A DNA stretch of 36,001 nucleotides from an uncultured Marinobacter sp. (GTDB lineage: Bacteria > Pseudomonadota > Gammaproteobacteria > Pseudomonadales > Oleiphilaceae), in NCBI RefSeq assembly GCF_947259545.1, contig NZ_CAMYMK010000001.1:1-36001 (forward strand). The letters are read 5' to 3'. Within the stretch, counting starts at the first letter, position 1. Each line of letters opens with the position of its first letter. The position numbers were made by a program, and so were the translations under genes. Of the stretch, positions 1 through 11,988 are shown one piece after another. The notes beneath the pieces are model-generated. The model searched no databases, was not told where the DNA came from, and saw only the letters and a list, made by a program, of their open reading frames with translations.

Positions 1-1136
<1,136 letters not shown>

Positions 1137-1173
1137 AATCGTTCCCTGTCGCGTTCAGTTCACATGGAATGCA

Positions 1174-2274
1174 TTAATCAGGTGTCCCCTGACAGAACGC
1201 CCCAAGGGTCGCGGCCAGGTTCTCCGGGCTCGCATCTGCCGTGACAAATGCATCACCCAAGGCCCTGAGCAAGACCAGACGCAGGGCCCCGTCAACATTC
1301 TTTTTATCGACAGCCATCAGATCCATGAAGTGCTCCGGGGTCATCTCCGCTGGAGGCAACAGCGGCAAGCCGGCCCGGGCAACCAGTGCGCGGGTGCGGG
1401 CCACGTCTTCTCCGGAAATCATCCCCTCCCTCAATGACAGGTCGGCAGCCATGACCATACCTGTACCGACCGCTTCGCCATGCAACCAATTGCCATACCC
1501 GGCAAACGTCTCAATGGCATGACCAAAGGTGTGGCCAAGGTTGAGAATGGCCCGAAGCCCCCCTTCCCGCTCGTCCTGGGCAACGACGTCCGCCTTACAG
1601 GCACAAGACCGGTATATGGCCTCGACCAGCGACTCCGGAGACAAGGCCATCAATCGGTCCATTTCCGACTCCAGCCACGCCAGAAATCCGGTGTCCCGGA
1701 TCAGTCCGTACTTGATCACCTCGGCCAGGCCCGCGGACACTTCCCGTGGCGGCAGAGTTTTCAGAGAGTTCGTGTCGATCAGAACCACTTCCGGCTGATG
1801 GAAGGCGCCGATCATATTCTTTCCCAGTGGGTGGTTGATTCCGGTTTTTCCTCCCACCGAGGAATCCACTTGCGATAACAACGTGGTTGGTATCTGGACA
1901 AAAGGTACGCCACGCTGGTAACTGGCGGCTGCAAACCCTGTCATATCACCAACCACACCACCACCGAGAGCGACCAGGGTCGTCTTACGAGTATGACGTT
2001 TTTCCAACAAGGCATCGAATATAAGGTTCAGTGTTTGCCAATCCTTGTACTCTTCACCATCCGGAAGCACCACCGAGTCAACCGCCTTTCCCGGGAAACA
2101 GGCTTTTGCCTGTTCCAGGTATAAGGGAGCAACGGTTTCGTTGGTCACGATCATGACCTGGCCACCCGCAACATAAGGCGTCAGATCCATCCTGCCCAGC
2201 AGTCCGTCACCAATTAAAATGGGATAGCTGCGGTCACCCAGATCAACCTGCAACTCCCTAACGGCGTTATGCAT
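1174..2274 (-). CDS. aroB: 3-dehydroquinate synthase
   Basis: Second enzyme of the shikimate pathway. It converts DAHP to 3-dehydroquinate in the cytoplasm using NAD+ and a divalent metal, usually Zn2+. The 366-residue protein has the family's usual length. The glycine-rich GGGVVGD (104-110) belongs to the NAD-binding part. The metal ligands expected for the family are visible as Glu185 ([10 protein letters not shown]), His248 (NLGHTFGH) and His265 (WLHGEAVG). [11 protein letters not shown] (143-153) lines the active site. The ATG overlaps the end of aroK by 8 bases, so the two genes are probably co-transcribed and translationally coupled. damX follows after 37 bp. No damage is seen. Confidence 0.97.
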   Translation of the reverse strand: MHNAVRELQVDLGDRSYPILIGDGLLGRMDLTPYVAGGQVMIVTNETVAPLYLEQAKACFPGKAVDSVVLPDGEEYKDWQTLNLIFDALLEKRHTRKTTLVALGGGVVGDMTGFAAASYQRGVPFVQIPTTLLSQVDSSVGGKTGINHPLGKNMIGAFHQPEVVLIDTNSLKTLPPREVSAGLAEVIKYGLIRDTGFLAWLESEMDRLMALSPESLVEAIYRSCACKADVVAQDEREGGLRAILNLGHTFGHAIETFAGYGNWLHGEAVGTGMVMAADLSLREGMISGEDVARTRALVARAGLPLLPPAEMTPEHFMDLMAVDKKNVDGALRLVLLRALGDAFVTADASPENLAATLGAFCQGTPD

Positions 2275-2833
2275 GATTTCGACCTTCCTTTCTCACTTGC
2301 CGGCGATGACGCGGGGTTTTCGGATTCACTCTATTGACCAATTGGCGGACCACCAGCCTCGGGCTCTTCCGGTCGGTGTGCATGACAATATCAGCCAACT
2401 TTTTATAGACGGGGTCCCTCAGGGCAAACAGCTTTCGCAAAACGGCCTCGGGATCATCGTTCTGCAATAGCGGACGGTTCCGGTCCCGACGTGTCCGCTC
2501 AACCTGCTGCTCTATAGAGGTTTTAAGATAGATCACAGTGGCATCGCGCTTGAGAAGCTCATGATTTTCCGGCTTCATGACAGCACCGCCACCCGTGGCA
2601 AGGACTGTCTCATGCTGCTGAGACAGCTCCGCCAGCATGGCCGTTTCGCGTTGCCGGAACCCCTCTTCCCCCTCGACATCAAAGATCCAGGGGATATTGG
2701 CACCACATCGCTCTTCAATAATTCTGTCCGAATCCAGAAAACGATAGCCCAGCTCTCTGGCAAGCATGCGACCAATAGTGCTTTTGCCCGCGCCCATGGG
2801 GCCAACCAGGACAATTCGTTTTGGCAATGACAT
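2267..2833 (-). CDS. aroK: Shikimate kinase
   Basis: Phosphorylates shikimate with ATP to shikimate-3-phosphate, in the cytoplasm. The P-loop GPMGAGKS is at residues 11-18. The shikimate-binding residues expected for the family are Asp36 (LDSDRIIE), Arg60 (GFRQRE) and the GGG at 81-83. RDRNRPLL belongs to the lid. The protein is 188 residues, about 15 longer than E. coli AroK, the excess being a basic tail ([16 protein letters not shown]). It is first in the aroK-aroB-damX operon. In many relatives this operon continues directly from pilQ, but here a terminator and a candidate promoter lie between them. Confidence 0.96.
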   Translation of the reverse strand: MSLPKRIVLVGPMGAGKSTIGRMLARELGYRFLDSDRIIEERCGANIPWIFDVEGEEGFRQRETAMLAELSQQHETVLATGGGAVMKPENHELLKRDATVIYLKTSIEQQVERTRRDRNRPLLQNDDPEAVLRKLFALRDPVYKKLADIVMHTDRKSPRLVVRQLVNRVNPKTPRHRRQVRKEGRNHA

Positions 2834-2863
2834 AACTTCAGCTCATAGACGTTCTGGCGGGTG

Positions 2864-2892
2864 AGAATAGCACAGGGCGCCGAAATCGATAA
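2864..2892 (-). promoter_or_regulatory. Candidate promoter for aroK-aroB-damX
   Basis: On the minus strand TTATCG (2887-2892) is separated by 17 bases from TATTCT (2864-2869). TGC just before the -10 gives an extended -10 element. It lies between the pilQ terminator and the aroK start, about 30 bp upstream of the ATG. The -35 match is only 3 of 6. Confidence 0.4.
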
Positions 2893-2913
2893 GTTTCGCA
2901 AATGTGAGGACAC

Positions 2914-2944
2914 AAAAAAGCCGCCGGTGTGAGGCGGCGGCTTT
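2914..2944 (-). terminator. Intrinsic terminator of the pilMNOPQ operon
   Basis: The stem AAAGCCGCC (2917-2925) pairs with GGCGGCTTT (2936-2944). Read on the minus strand, the hairpin is followed by a six-T run (2919 down to 2914). It lies 15 bp past the pilQ stop and before the aroK promoter. Confidence 0.85.
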
Positions 2945-2958
2945 CTTGATCAGTGCAC

Positions 2959-5088
2959 TTACCGAATCAGGTCACTCTTGATAATTTTGGGCGTGATGAA
3001 GATCAGCAGCTCACTGCGCTCATCGATGTGCTCTGTCCGCTTGAACAGGCGCCCGAGGTATGGGATGTCACCAAGGAACGGCGTCTTCGTGGTCTGGGTT
3101 GCCACTTCGGACTGGAAGATGCCACCCAGAACAACCGTCTCTCCATTACCCACCAACACCTGAGTTGTTACCTCATTGGTATTGATTGCCGGGATACCTG
3201 CCGTCACTTCGCCACGGGAATCCTGATTGACGACCAGGTCCATGATGATCTTGTCGTCTGGCGTGATCTGCGGCGTCACTTCCAGCGACAGGGCAGCCTC
3301 CTTGAAGGAAACCGACGTAGCACCGCTGGAAGAAGCTTCCTGATAGGGGATCTCTTCACCAGACTTGATCTTCGCCGTCTGCCGGTCAGCCGTCACCACC
3401 CGAGGCTGGGAGACCACTTCAGCGCGACCATCGGTTTCCAGTGCAGACAATTCAAGATCCACCAGGAAGTCATCACTCCCCCATCCGATCGCGAACGAGG
3501 ACGCACCTTCACCGGTAACCCCAAGGTCGACAGCCAGTGCCCCCGGGAAGGTAATCGTATTGTTGTTACCAGCCGCTGCCTGACGAGCTTCTTCAACCGC
3601 GCCTTGGGAGCCACCAATGGAAACCACATTATCGCCATTCACATCATACGCAGCGCCGCCCCAGCGAATACCCAGGTTTTCAGCAACATTAGTTTGCGCA
3701 CGCACAATCCGCGCCTCAATGGATACCTGGCGAACCGCCACATCCCATGTGGAAACCAATTGGCGAATTTCTTCCAGCTTCTCCGTAGTTTCGCGGACGC
3801 TGATAGTGTTGGTCCTGGCATCGGAAGAGACGAAACCACGAGAGGAGATCAGCTCTTCATCAGCCTTGATCAGGGCCACGATATCTGCGGCCTTGGCATA
3901 ATTGACCTGGATGATGTCCAGACGGACCGGAGCCAGCTCGGCAATCTGTTTACTGGTTTCCAGCTCAAGTTTTTCCCGGGCTGCAATTTCATCGGCCGGA
4001 GCGACCAGAAGCACGTTACCGATCTGGCGCTTGTCGAGGCCCTTGGTCTTGAGGATCAGATCCAGAGCCTGATCCCAGGGGACGTTCTGCAAACGCAGCG
4101 TGATACTTCCACTCACGGTGTCACTGGCAACCAGGTTCAGGCCGGTGAAGTCTGCAATCAACTGCAAGACTGAGCGCACCTCAATGTCCTGGAAGTTGAG
4201 TGACAGCTTGTCCCCGGTATACGGGAACTTTTCTTCGCGGCGCTCTTCAGCTTCCTGCTCGGTCAGCCTTTCCACGCTTACCGTAAACTGGGAGCCGGAC
4301 TGATAGGCGATGTAGTCGTAGCTGCCTTCCGGGCGAATTTCGACAACCGCATTGCCACCTTCAGTATAGGTGTCCACCCGTGTCACCGGAGTCGCGAAAT
4401 CAGTCACATCCAGACGACGACGGAGATGCTCGGGAACGGTCATTCCATCCATCGTCAATCGAATCTTGCCTCCGAGCTCAGAGAGGTCAACAGGCGCGCT
4501 GGCGCGACCGAGATCGACTACCACCTGCCCTTCGCCATCTTTTCCACGACGGAAATCCACTCCCGCCAGCACCCCATCACGGACGGAGGCCGATGACGAT
4601 GTTGTGCTGGCAGCCGGAGCCGCGGAACCGCCACCGGAGGCTGTGGAAGCACCACCTTGCCCGCCAATAGTCATGACCAGCGAGTTGCCCTCACGAACCG
4701 TATCATAGGGGGCCAGCTCCACCAGATTGAAAATCAGGCGAGTGCGGTCCTTGGTTTCCACCACCGTCATGCTCTGGGCATTTCCAGACCCGAGCGGCAC
4801 ACTGCGGCTGTCCAGCCCGCTGGTGGTTCCTTTCAGGTCGACCGCGATCCGGGCAGGCCGCTCGATGGTATAACCCGTGGGTTCAGGTGGTTGACCGTCA
4901 AATTCCAACGTTACTTCAAGCTGGTCGCCAGGTAACGATGAAAACGACACGTCTTCCAGCGTGACCGCATTGGCCAGGCCGGATAACAACCCAAGAGCAA
5001 TCACGCCGACGTATACATTGAGTTTTCTGAACATCGCTAGCCTCGACCCCAAACTTTTTTGTTCATGCATGGTTCTTTCTGTATTCAT
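2959..5088 (-). CDS. pilQ: Type IV pilus secretin PilQ
   Basis: Forms the outer-membrane ring through which the type IV pilus passes. The 709-residue protein starts with a signal peptide whose hydrophobic core is at about 26-38, with likely cleavage after ANA (residue 41). Two AMIN-type regions, which bind peptidoglycan in this family, cover about 43-140 and 165-275. A secretin N-terminal/STN region near 290-380 begins LSLNFQDIEVRSVLQLIAD. The secretin core ends with the signature PFLGDIPYLGRLFKR and ELLIFITPKII. The ATG at 5088 has AGGGGCGG upstream. ATGs at residues 7 and 19 are alternatives, and residue 19 would give a more typical signal peptide. It is the last gene of pilMNOPQ, 11 bp after pilP. 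Confidence 0.96.
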   Translation of the reverse strand: MNTERTMHEQKSLGSRLAMFRKLNVYVGVIALGLLSGLANAVTLEDVSFSSLPGDQLEVTLEFDGQPPEPTGYTIERPARIAVDLKGTTSGLDSRSVPLGSGNAQSMTVVETKDRTRLIFNLVELAPYDTVREGNSLVMTIGGQGGASTASGGGSAAPAASTTSSSASVRDGVLAGVDFRRGKDGEGQVVVDLGRASAPVDLSELGGKIRLTMDGMTVPEHLRRRLDVTDFATPVTRVDTYTEGGNAVVEIRPEGSYDYIAYQSGSQFTVSVERLTEQEAEERREEKFPYTGDKLSLNFQDIEVRSVLQLIADFTGLNLVASDTVSGSITLRLQNVPWDQALDLILKTKGLDKRQIGNVLLVAPADEIAAREKLELETSKQIAELAPVRLDIIQVNYAKAADIVALIKADEELISSRGFVSSDARTNTISVRETTEKLEEIRQLVSTWDVAVRQVSIEARIVRAQTNVAENLGIRWGGAAYDVNGDNVVSIGGSQGAVEEARQAAAGNNNTITFPGALAVDLGVTGEGASSFAIGWGSDDFLVDLELSALETDGRAEVVSQPRVVTADRQTAKIKSGEEIPYQEASSSGATSVSFKEAALSLEVTPQITPDDKIIMDLVVNQDSRGEVTAGIPAINTNEVTTQVLVGNGETVVLGGIFQSEVATQTTKTPFLGDIPYLGRLFKRTEHIDERSELLIFITPKIIKSDLIR

Positions 5089-5099
5089 AATGCCGCCCC

Positions 5100-5654
5100 T
5101 TAGCCATCGCCTTCGTCTTCGTCAAGGGACAGGGAACGAGGACGCTCAACCCATCCACCCCGGCCATTGGGAACGATTTCAATCAGTTCAACACGGGTTT
5201 GGCTGATTCCGACAATTCTGCCGTAATTCTGCCCCATGTAATTTCCGGTGCGCACTCTGTGGACCCCCCCTTCGCTATCACGAATCAACGCGAAAAGGCC
5301 GCCGGACGCATTTGTCAGGGTACCCACCATATTCAGGCTTTTCAGGTCAAAGTTCTCAAGCACCTCTCGCGGGCGATCAAGGTCCGGCTCAACATCACTC
5401 ACCGGCTCGTCATCAACCATCGTCAACTGCACATCAATGGGCGGCTCAAAGGGTGCCCGCCTGTCTGCAGCTGAGTAACTGAATGCTTCGTATGCCTTGA
5501 ATTCCGGCAAAGGTTCAACGTGACCTCTCGGCTTGGCTCTGGTATCCGCCATGAATTTGTCAAGATCAGAGAAACCATTTCCCTGGGAACAAGCCGTCAA
5601 TAGGGATACCAGACAAATACCCAGCCAGGCCTTTCCTGCATGCTGTCCTGCCAT
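5100..5654 (-). CDS. pilP: Type IV pilus lipoprotein PilP
   Basis: Inner-membrane lipoprotein that links the PilN-PilO dimer to the secretin PilQ. The N-terminus has a lipoprotein signal with lipobox LLTAC, placing the lipidated Cys at residue 22. A disordered acidic and Pro-rich segment follows (to about residue 95). The C-terminal beta domain (about 100-180) carries LNMVGTL, GVHRVRTGNYMGQNYGRI and ELIEIVPNGRGGWVERP, which is the typical PilP pattern. At 184 residues it has normal length. The start is 2 bp from the pilO stop and the stop is 11 bp from the pilQ start, so this is one transcript. Confidence 0.95.
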   Translation of the reverse strand: MAGQHAGKAWLGICLVSLLTACSQGNGFSDLDKFMADTRAKPRGHVEPLPEFKAYEAFSYSAADRRAPFEPPIDVQLTMVDDEPVSDVEPDLDRPREVLENFDLKSLNMVGTLTNASGGLFALIRDSEGGVHRVRTGNYMGQNYGRIVGISQTRVELIEIVPNGRGGWVERPRSLSLDEDEGDG

Positions 5655-5656
5655 GC

Positions 5657-6268
5657 TTAATCTCCAGCCCGGTAGCGGTAGGTACGGGCAACAACCTGCA
5701 TATCAAGTCGCTCACCATCACCGCCAGTTGGTTTTATGGTTAAATCGTGCAGCGTCACAATCCGCGGCAAGCTGGCTACACTACTGACGAACGTCGCCAG
5801 CTCATGGTAGGAGCCCGAGACACGGATATTAATCGGCAGCTCCGAGTAGAAATCACGACGCTGCTCGGGTTGGAGCTTAACCTCCTGCAATGCAAGGCCA
5901 CTGCCCAGGGCCGTGTTGGTAATGTCCTCCAGCAAGCCCGGTACTTCCGTCTCGCTGGGCAACTGTCGCACCAATGCCCCGAACGTTTCCTCCATCTCTT
6001 CCATCTGCGCCCTGAAGACATCCAGGTTCGCCACCCGATAGGCCTTGTCTTCGTATTTCTTCTTTAATTCCTGCTCGGTACGTTCAACACGCTCCAGCTC
6101 TGTGTACTGATCCTTGATGAAGAACCAGTAACCGCCACCGAGAATCAGGCCAAAGATGATCAACACAACGATGAATTTTACCGGTGCCGGCCAGATACCC
6201 GCATTATTGATATCCAGATCATTGATATCAAATTCGTTAAGACTTTTGAGTGAGTCCGCGAGGCTCAT
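5657..6268 (-). CDS. pilO: Type IV pilus inner-membrane protein PilO
   Basis: Forms heterodimers with PilN in the periplasm and transmits alignment between the cytoplasmic ATPases and the secretin. It has 203 residues: a short cytoplasmic head (SLKSLNEFDINDLDIN), one membrane span at about 31-51 (FIVVLIIFGLILGGGYWFFI), a coiled coil at about 55-95 and a C-terminal ferredoxin-like domain ending in VARTYRYR. The start codon shares one base with the pilN stop (TAATG), which implies translational coupling. Confidence 0.95.
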   Translation of the reverse strand: MSLADSLKSLNEFDINDLDINNAGIWPAPVKFIVVLIIFGLILGGGYWFFIKDQYTELERVERTEQELKKKYEDKAYRVANLDVFRAQMEEMEETFGALVRQLPSETEVPGLLEDITNTALGSGLALQEVKLQPEQRRDFYSELPINIRVSGSYHELATFVSSVASLPRIVTLHDLTIKPTGGDGERLDMQVVARTYRYRAGD

Positions 6269-6830
6269 TACTTATCCTCCCCTTCGGGCTCTGGAGTTTG
6301 TTGCTTAACCGACAGGTTAAACTGGCTGTATCCAGCTCGACGATTGTCCGCCGCCGACACATTGGAAAGATTTGGCTCTGTAAACCAGTCGGATTCATCA
6401 AAACGCCTCATCAGGGTGGAAATCCGACTGTTGGATTCAGCCATTCCGACAATATCGACGCGGTCACCGGTCTTCTTGAGGTCGGTGTAGAAGAGCCCGT
6501 CCGGCAAAGTCCGCACTAACTCGTCAAACACCCGCACAATAACCGGACGCTTACCCTGGAGATCCTGAATGACCTGCATGCGCGACAACAGCTCATCACG
6601 CTTGCGCTTCAGGTTTTCAATTTCCTTGATCTGCTTATCCAGTTCCTTGGTCGCGGTTTCTATGTAGGCGTTGCGCGATTGCTGGTACGCAATGCGGTTG
6701 TCCATGTCCGTCTTCCAAAGAAACGCCAGGCCCGCAGCGACAATAGCGGCACCCAGTATCATCACGACAAACTGCTTCTGTTTTTCGGCCCGAAGCTCTT
6801 CACGCCATGGCCTGAGGTTAATCTTTGCCA

Positions 6831-6831
<1 letters not shown>
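6268..6831 (-). CDS. pilN: Type IV pilus inner-membrane protein PilN
   Basis: Partner of PilO. Its cytoplasmic N-terminus binds PilM. The conserved PilN start MAKINLRPWREELR is intact. A span at about 22-41 (FVVMILGAAIVAAGLAFLW) is followed by a coiled coil (about 55-92) and a periplasmic domain with LVRTLPDGLFYTDLKKTGD. At 187 residues it has the family's usual length. It overlaps the pilM stop by one base and the pilO start by one base. Confidence 0.95.
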
Positions 6832-8089
<1,258 letters not shown>

Positions 8090-10588
8090 ATGTCTCATTT
8101 GTTGCGTACATCCCGCCTGTTTGCCTGGTTATTTATCACCGGACTCAGTCTTTCGACAATCGTAGCGTCAGGTTTTTATCTGTACCTGCGCCCTGGACTT
8201 CCCCCCGTGGATCAGCTTCTTGATATCAAGTTGCAGACACCGCTGAGAGTCTACAGCGCAGACAACAGATTAATAGCAGAATTCGGCGAAAAGAGAAGGG
8301 CACCAGTCACAATCGAACAGATCCCTACAATTCAGTTACATGCCTTTATGGCTGCTGAAGACGCCCGTTTCTATGAGCACTTCGGGGTCGACTTCAAAGG
8401 CCTGCTGCGGGCTGCCATCGAACTGGTCTCCACCGGAGAGATCCAGTCAGGGGGCAGTACCATCACAATGCAGGTTGCAAAAAATTACTTTTTGTCACGC
8501 GACCGAACCTTTATACGAAAGTTCAATGAGATACTACTCGCACTTCAGATAGAACGTGAACTGAGCAAGGATCGCATCCTCGAACTTTACCTGAACAAGA
8601 TTTATCTTGGTAATCGCGCTTACGGTATCGCTGCGGCTGCGCAAGTCTACTACGACAAACCGGTCAACGACCTGTCATTGGCCCAGATGGCCATGCTTGC
8701 CGGCCTGCCGAAAGCACCATCTGCCTACAACCCTCTGGCCAACCCCGAGCGGGCACACATTCGCCGCAACTGGATTCTGGGTCGCATGCGGGACCTCGGC
8801 TACATCACCGACGATGCTTATCAGCTTGCGGCTTCCGCGCCCCTGACCGCCACTTACAATACCGCCGACTCGGAAGTAGACGCCGATTTTGTCGCCGAAA
8901 TGGCCAGAACGGAAATGGTTCAACAGTTTGGCGACAAGGCTTACACCGATGGCTACAAGGTCACCCTGACCGTTGACAGCAAAAAGCAGCAACAGGCCAC
9001 CCTCGCCTTGCGCAGCGGCCTGGAGGCCTACGACCGGAGGCATGGCTTTCGCGGCCCAATCGGACAGATCGACGAAGCGGATCTCCGCCCCGAGAACCTG
9101 GAAAGCCTGATCGCAAATTACCCGAGGGTAGAAACCCTGATTCCAGCGGTCGTAATACGGGTTAATGATGAGAGCGGCGAAGTCGAACTGTTTGCCCGAA
9201 CCCTTGGCAAGACTGTCATGCCGTTTGAGACCATGACCTGGGCCAGACGCTACAAAACAGAAAACCTGACCGGCCCAGAACCGGAGAAACCATCGGACGT
9301 TGTCAGCAAAGGCGATGTCATCTATGTCAAACCCTCAGCAACCCCCACCCTCGACGCCACGGATGAGCCCCCGTCGACAACAGATGATGGCACAAGGGAA
9401 ATCAGAACCATCGATATCCGCAAGGTGGAGCTGGCTCAGATCCCGCGAGTAGAGGGCGCCCTGATTTCCCTCGACGCGGACACTGGCGCGATTGAGGCTC
9501 TGTCAGGCGGCTATAGCTTCAGCCAAAGCAAATACAACCGGGCCATGCAAGCGAAAAGACAGCCAGGTTCCAACTTCAAGCCATTCCTCTATCTGGCCGC
9601 CATGGAACGCGGCATGACGCCTGCAACAATCTACAACGATGCCCCCATCGTCTTTGACGACGAGGAGCTGGGGACCGCGTGGCGCCCCGAAAACTCCTCC
9701 GGAAGGTTTGAGGGACCTACCCGCCTGCGGAAGGCGCTCTACCAGTCAAGAAACCTGGTGTCCATTCGCCTGCTGCGGGACCTGGGCATCCAGTCCACGC
9801 TGGATTACCTGGAACAGCTGAAGATACCGACCGCCGACATGCAGAAAGACCTTTCCCTGTCTCTTGGCAGCGGCCTGCTCACCCCGATGGAAGTAGCCAG
9901 AGGCTACGCGGTGATTGCCAATGGCGGCTACGATGTTCAGCCCTTCCTGATTCAGAGCATCTCCGACGCTAACAACGAAGAGCTCTTCAACGCACCTGAG
10001 GTCGTCCTGTGCGACAGAGACTGCGAGGACATTGAACCTGAAGAAACGGGCGCAGAAACCAGCCGCGATGAACGAGATCATTCGGTAAGACTTGCCCGGC
10101 GTCTGGCGGATGAACGGAGTGTCTACCTTATGCATTCCATCTTGAAGGATGTCATTACAAGGGGGACTGGACGCCGGGCATTAGCACTGGGACGTAGTGA
10201 TCTGGCAGGTAAAACCGGCACAACCAACGAGCAACGGGACACCTGGTTTTCCGGCTTCAACCATGATATCGCCACCACCACCTGGGTCGGTTTCGATCAA
10301 CCCGCGCCCCTCGGCCGTCGCGAGTTCGGTGCCAGCACCGCTCTGCCAATCTGGATGGACTATATGGAGGTCGCCCTTGAAGGTGCCCCCGTCTCTCATA
10401 TGCCGCGCCCCAATGGTCTCGTCAACGTCCGCATTGACCCGGAAACCGGCAAGCGCGCCCGCCCGGGCCAGGACGGCATATTCGAGCTGTTTAAGGAAGA
10501 GAATGCCCCAGCGCCTCTGGATCCGCGGGATGCCTCAGGCAACGGCGATAATGGCAACGGTGACGACTTGTCCCGCCAGATATTCTGA
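8090..10588 (+). CDS. mrcA: Penicillin-binding protein 1A (bifunctional transglycosylase/transpeptidase)
   Basis: Class A PBP that polymerises glycan strands and cross-links peptides in the periplasm, anchored by one N-terminal span (about 10-32). The glycosyltransferase domain has catalytic Glu90 in EDARFYEHFGVDFKG, then GGSTITMQVAKNYF and RKFNEILLALQIE, the standard GT51 motifs. An inserted domain (about 320-455) precedes the transpeptidase, which has nucleophile Ser494 in SNFK, the SxN motif Ser553-Arg-Asn555 and K708-TGT. At 832 residues it is close to Pseudomonas PBP1a. The tail is Gly/Asn/Asp-rich. It lies divergent from pilM, the usual place for ponA in this group. The ATG follows a run of A with only a weak ribosome site. 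Confidence 0.96.
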   Translation: MSHLLRTSRLFAWLFITGLSLSTIVASGFYLYLRPGLPPVDQLLDIKLQTPLRVYSADNRLIAEFGEKRRAPVTIEQIPTIQLHAFMAAEDARFYEHFGVDFKGLLRAAIELVSTGEIQSGGSTITMQVAKNYFLSRDRTFIRKFNEILLALQIERELSKDRILELYLNKIYLGNRAYGIAAAAQVYYDKPVNDLSLAQMAMLAGLPKAPSAYNPLANPERAHIRRNWILGRMRDLGYITDDAYQLAASAPLTATYNTADSEVDADFVAEMARTEMVQQFGDKAYTDGYKVTLTVDSKKQQQATLALRSGLEAYDRRHGFRGPIGQIDEADLRPENLESLIANYPRVETLIPAVVIRVNDESGEVELFARTLGKTVMPFETMTWARRYKTENLTGPEPEKPSDVVSKGDVIYVKPSATPTLDATDEPPSTTDDGTREIRTIDIRKVELAQIPRVEGALISLDADTGAIEALSGGYSFSQSKYNRAMQAKRQPGSNFKPFLYLAAMERGMTPATIYNDAPIVFDDEELGTAWRPENSSGRFEGPTRLRKALYQSRNLVSIRLLRDLGIQSTLDYLEQLKIPTADMQKDLSLSLGSGLLTPMEVARGYAVIANGGYDVQPFLIQSISDANNEELFNAPEVVLCDRDCEDIEPEETGAETSRDERDHSVRLARRLADERSVYLMHSILKDVITRGTGRRALALGRSDLAGKTGTTNEQRDTWFSGFNHDIATTTWVGFDQPAPLGRREFGASTALPIWMDYMEVALEGAPVSHMPRPNGLVNVRIDPETGKRARPGQDGIFELFKEENAPAPLDPRDASGNGDNGNGDDLSRQIF

Positions 10589-10600
10589 GTGGGCAATCGG

Positions 10601-10641
10601 ACACAAAAAAACCGGCGGGATCACCGCCGGTTTTTTTGTGT
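10601..10641. terminator. Bidirectional intrinsic terminator between PBP1a and malic enzyme genes
   Basis: A perfect inverted repeat has 18-bp arms (10601-10618 and 10624-10641) around a 5-base loop (GATCA). The inner part is GC-rich (CCGGCGG) and the outer part is A7/T7, so a T run follows the stem on either strand. It serves the convergent stops at 10588 (plus) and 10661 (minus). Confidence 0.93.
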
Positions 10642-10660
10642 CCAGTCACTGACCACTAAC

Positions 10661-11926
10661 TTACTGAATGTCTTCCATAGACTTCAGCGGGTAGTGAGCA
10701 GGATACGGGTTGCGCGCAACACCGGAATCTACCGCCGCGCGGGCAACTGCGGCCGGAACCACTTCCAGAAGACGCACATCCAGCGGCTTCGGAATGATGT
10801 ATTCCCTACCAAACTCAAAAGCTGCCACACCGTATGCTTCACAGATTTCCTGCGGCACCGGCTCTTTCGCCAGCTCGCGAATCGCGTGCACTGCCGCGAC
10901 CTTCATCTCCTCATTGATGGCGGTGGCACGTACGTCCAAAGCACCACGGAAAATGAACGGGAAACCAAGCACGTTGTTCACCTGGTTCGGGTAATCCGAA
11001 CGACCGGTTGCCATGATCAGGTCATCGCGGGTTGCCAGGGCAACTTCCGGGCTGATCTCTGGATCCGGGTTGGAACAGGCGAAAACAATCGGATTTGGCG
11101 CCATTTTCTTCAGCTGATCCGCAGTCAGCAGATCCGGGCCAGAAAGCCCAAGGAAGACATCCGCACCGTCGATTGCGTCATCAAGTGTACGCCGGTCAGT
11201 ATCATTGGCGAACATTGCCTTGTACTGATTCAGATCATCACGACCAGAGTGGATCACACCCTTACGGTCAAGCATGAAGATGTTCTCTGAGCGAACACCG
11301 CAGCTGATCAGCAGCTTCATACAGGCAATAGCAGCGGCCCCTGCACCCAGGCACACTACTTTTGCTTCTTCAATCTTCTTACCCTGAAGCTCCAGAGCGT
11401 TGATCATGCCGGCCGCGGTTACAATGGCGGTACCGTGCTGATCATCGTGGAAGATAGGCACATTGCATTTCTCAATCAGAGCACGCTCGACCTCGAAACA
11501 CTCCGGCGCCTTAATGTCTTCCAGGTTGATACCACCGAAGGTATCAGCGATACGCTCTACCGTTTCAATAAACGCCTGGGGGCTTTCGGAATCGACCTCG
11601 ATATCAAAGACGTCGATACCAGCAAAGCGCTTGAACAGTACGCCTTTGCCTTCCATTACCGGCTTGCTCGCCAGGGGACCGAGGTTACCCAGACCAAGAA
11701 TGGCAGAGCCGTCGGAAATAACGGCTACCAGGTTACCCTTGGCAGTGTATTTGTATGCGTTCTCGGGGTCCTTCGCGATCTCGCGGACCGGCTCGGCAAC
11801 CCCAGGGCTGTACGCCAGGGAAAGGTCGCGGGAAGTCTGGGTAGGCTTGGTGATTTCAACACTCAGCTTACCAGGCCGCGGCTTGGCGTGGTATTCAAGG
11901 GCTGCTTCTTTCAGATCTTGAGACAT
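10661..11926 (-). CDS. maeB: Malic enzyme (NAD(P)-dependent, short form without phosphotransacetylase domain)
   Basis: Oxidative decarboxylation of malate to pyruvate with reduction of NAD(P)+. Motifs include SLAYSPGVAEPV, the LVAVISDGSAILGLGNLGP stretch, the metal-site motif IFHDDQHGTAIV and the Rossmann turn VCLGAGAAAIACM. The protein is 421 residues from the ATG at 11926. It matches the N-terminal malic domain of E. coli MaeB and lacks the C-terminal phosphotransacetylase-like half, as in the Pseudomonas homologue at this locus. A GTG at 11947 would add 7 residues, but the family pattern starts at MSQDLKEAALEYH, so the ATG is preferred. Which cofactor it uses cannot be told from sequence. 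The symbol follows the homologue and is tentative. Confidence 0.9.
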   Translation of the reverse strand: MSQDLKEAALEYHAKPRPGKLSVEITKPTQTSRDLSLAYSPGVAEPVREIAKDPENAYKYTAKGNLVAVISDGSAILGLGNLGPLASKPVMEGKGVLFKRFAGIDVFDIEVDSESPQAFIETVERIADTFGGINLEDIKAPECFEVERALIEKCNVPIFHDDQHGTAIVTAAGMINALELQGKKIEEAKVVCLGAGAAAIACMKLLISCGVRSENIFMLDRKGVIHSGRDDLNQYKAMFANDTDRRTLDDAIDGADVFLGLSGPDLLTADQLKKMAPNPIVFACSNPDPEISPEVALATRDDLIMATGRSDYPNQVNNVLGFPFIFRGALDVRATAINEEMKVAAVHAIRELAKEPVPQEICEAYGVAAFEFGREYIIPKPLDVRLLEVVPAAVARAAVDSGVARNPYPAHYPLKSMEDIQ

Positions 11927-11988
11927 TGCCACTGTTCCGTTTGTCACGTTTAAGAGGTAATAAACCGCCGGGACCCGTCCCAGCGGAG

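Noticed and set aside
2953..4173. Long open frame (406 codons) on the plus strand opposite pilQ
   Set aside because: It is the complement of a high-GC secretin gene with clear homology. The translated product has no recognisable motif and no ribosome site.
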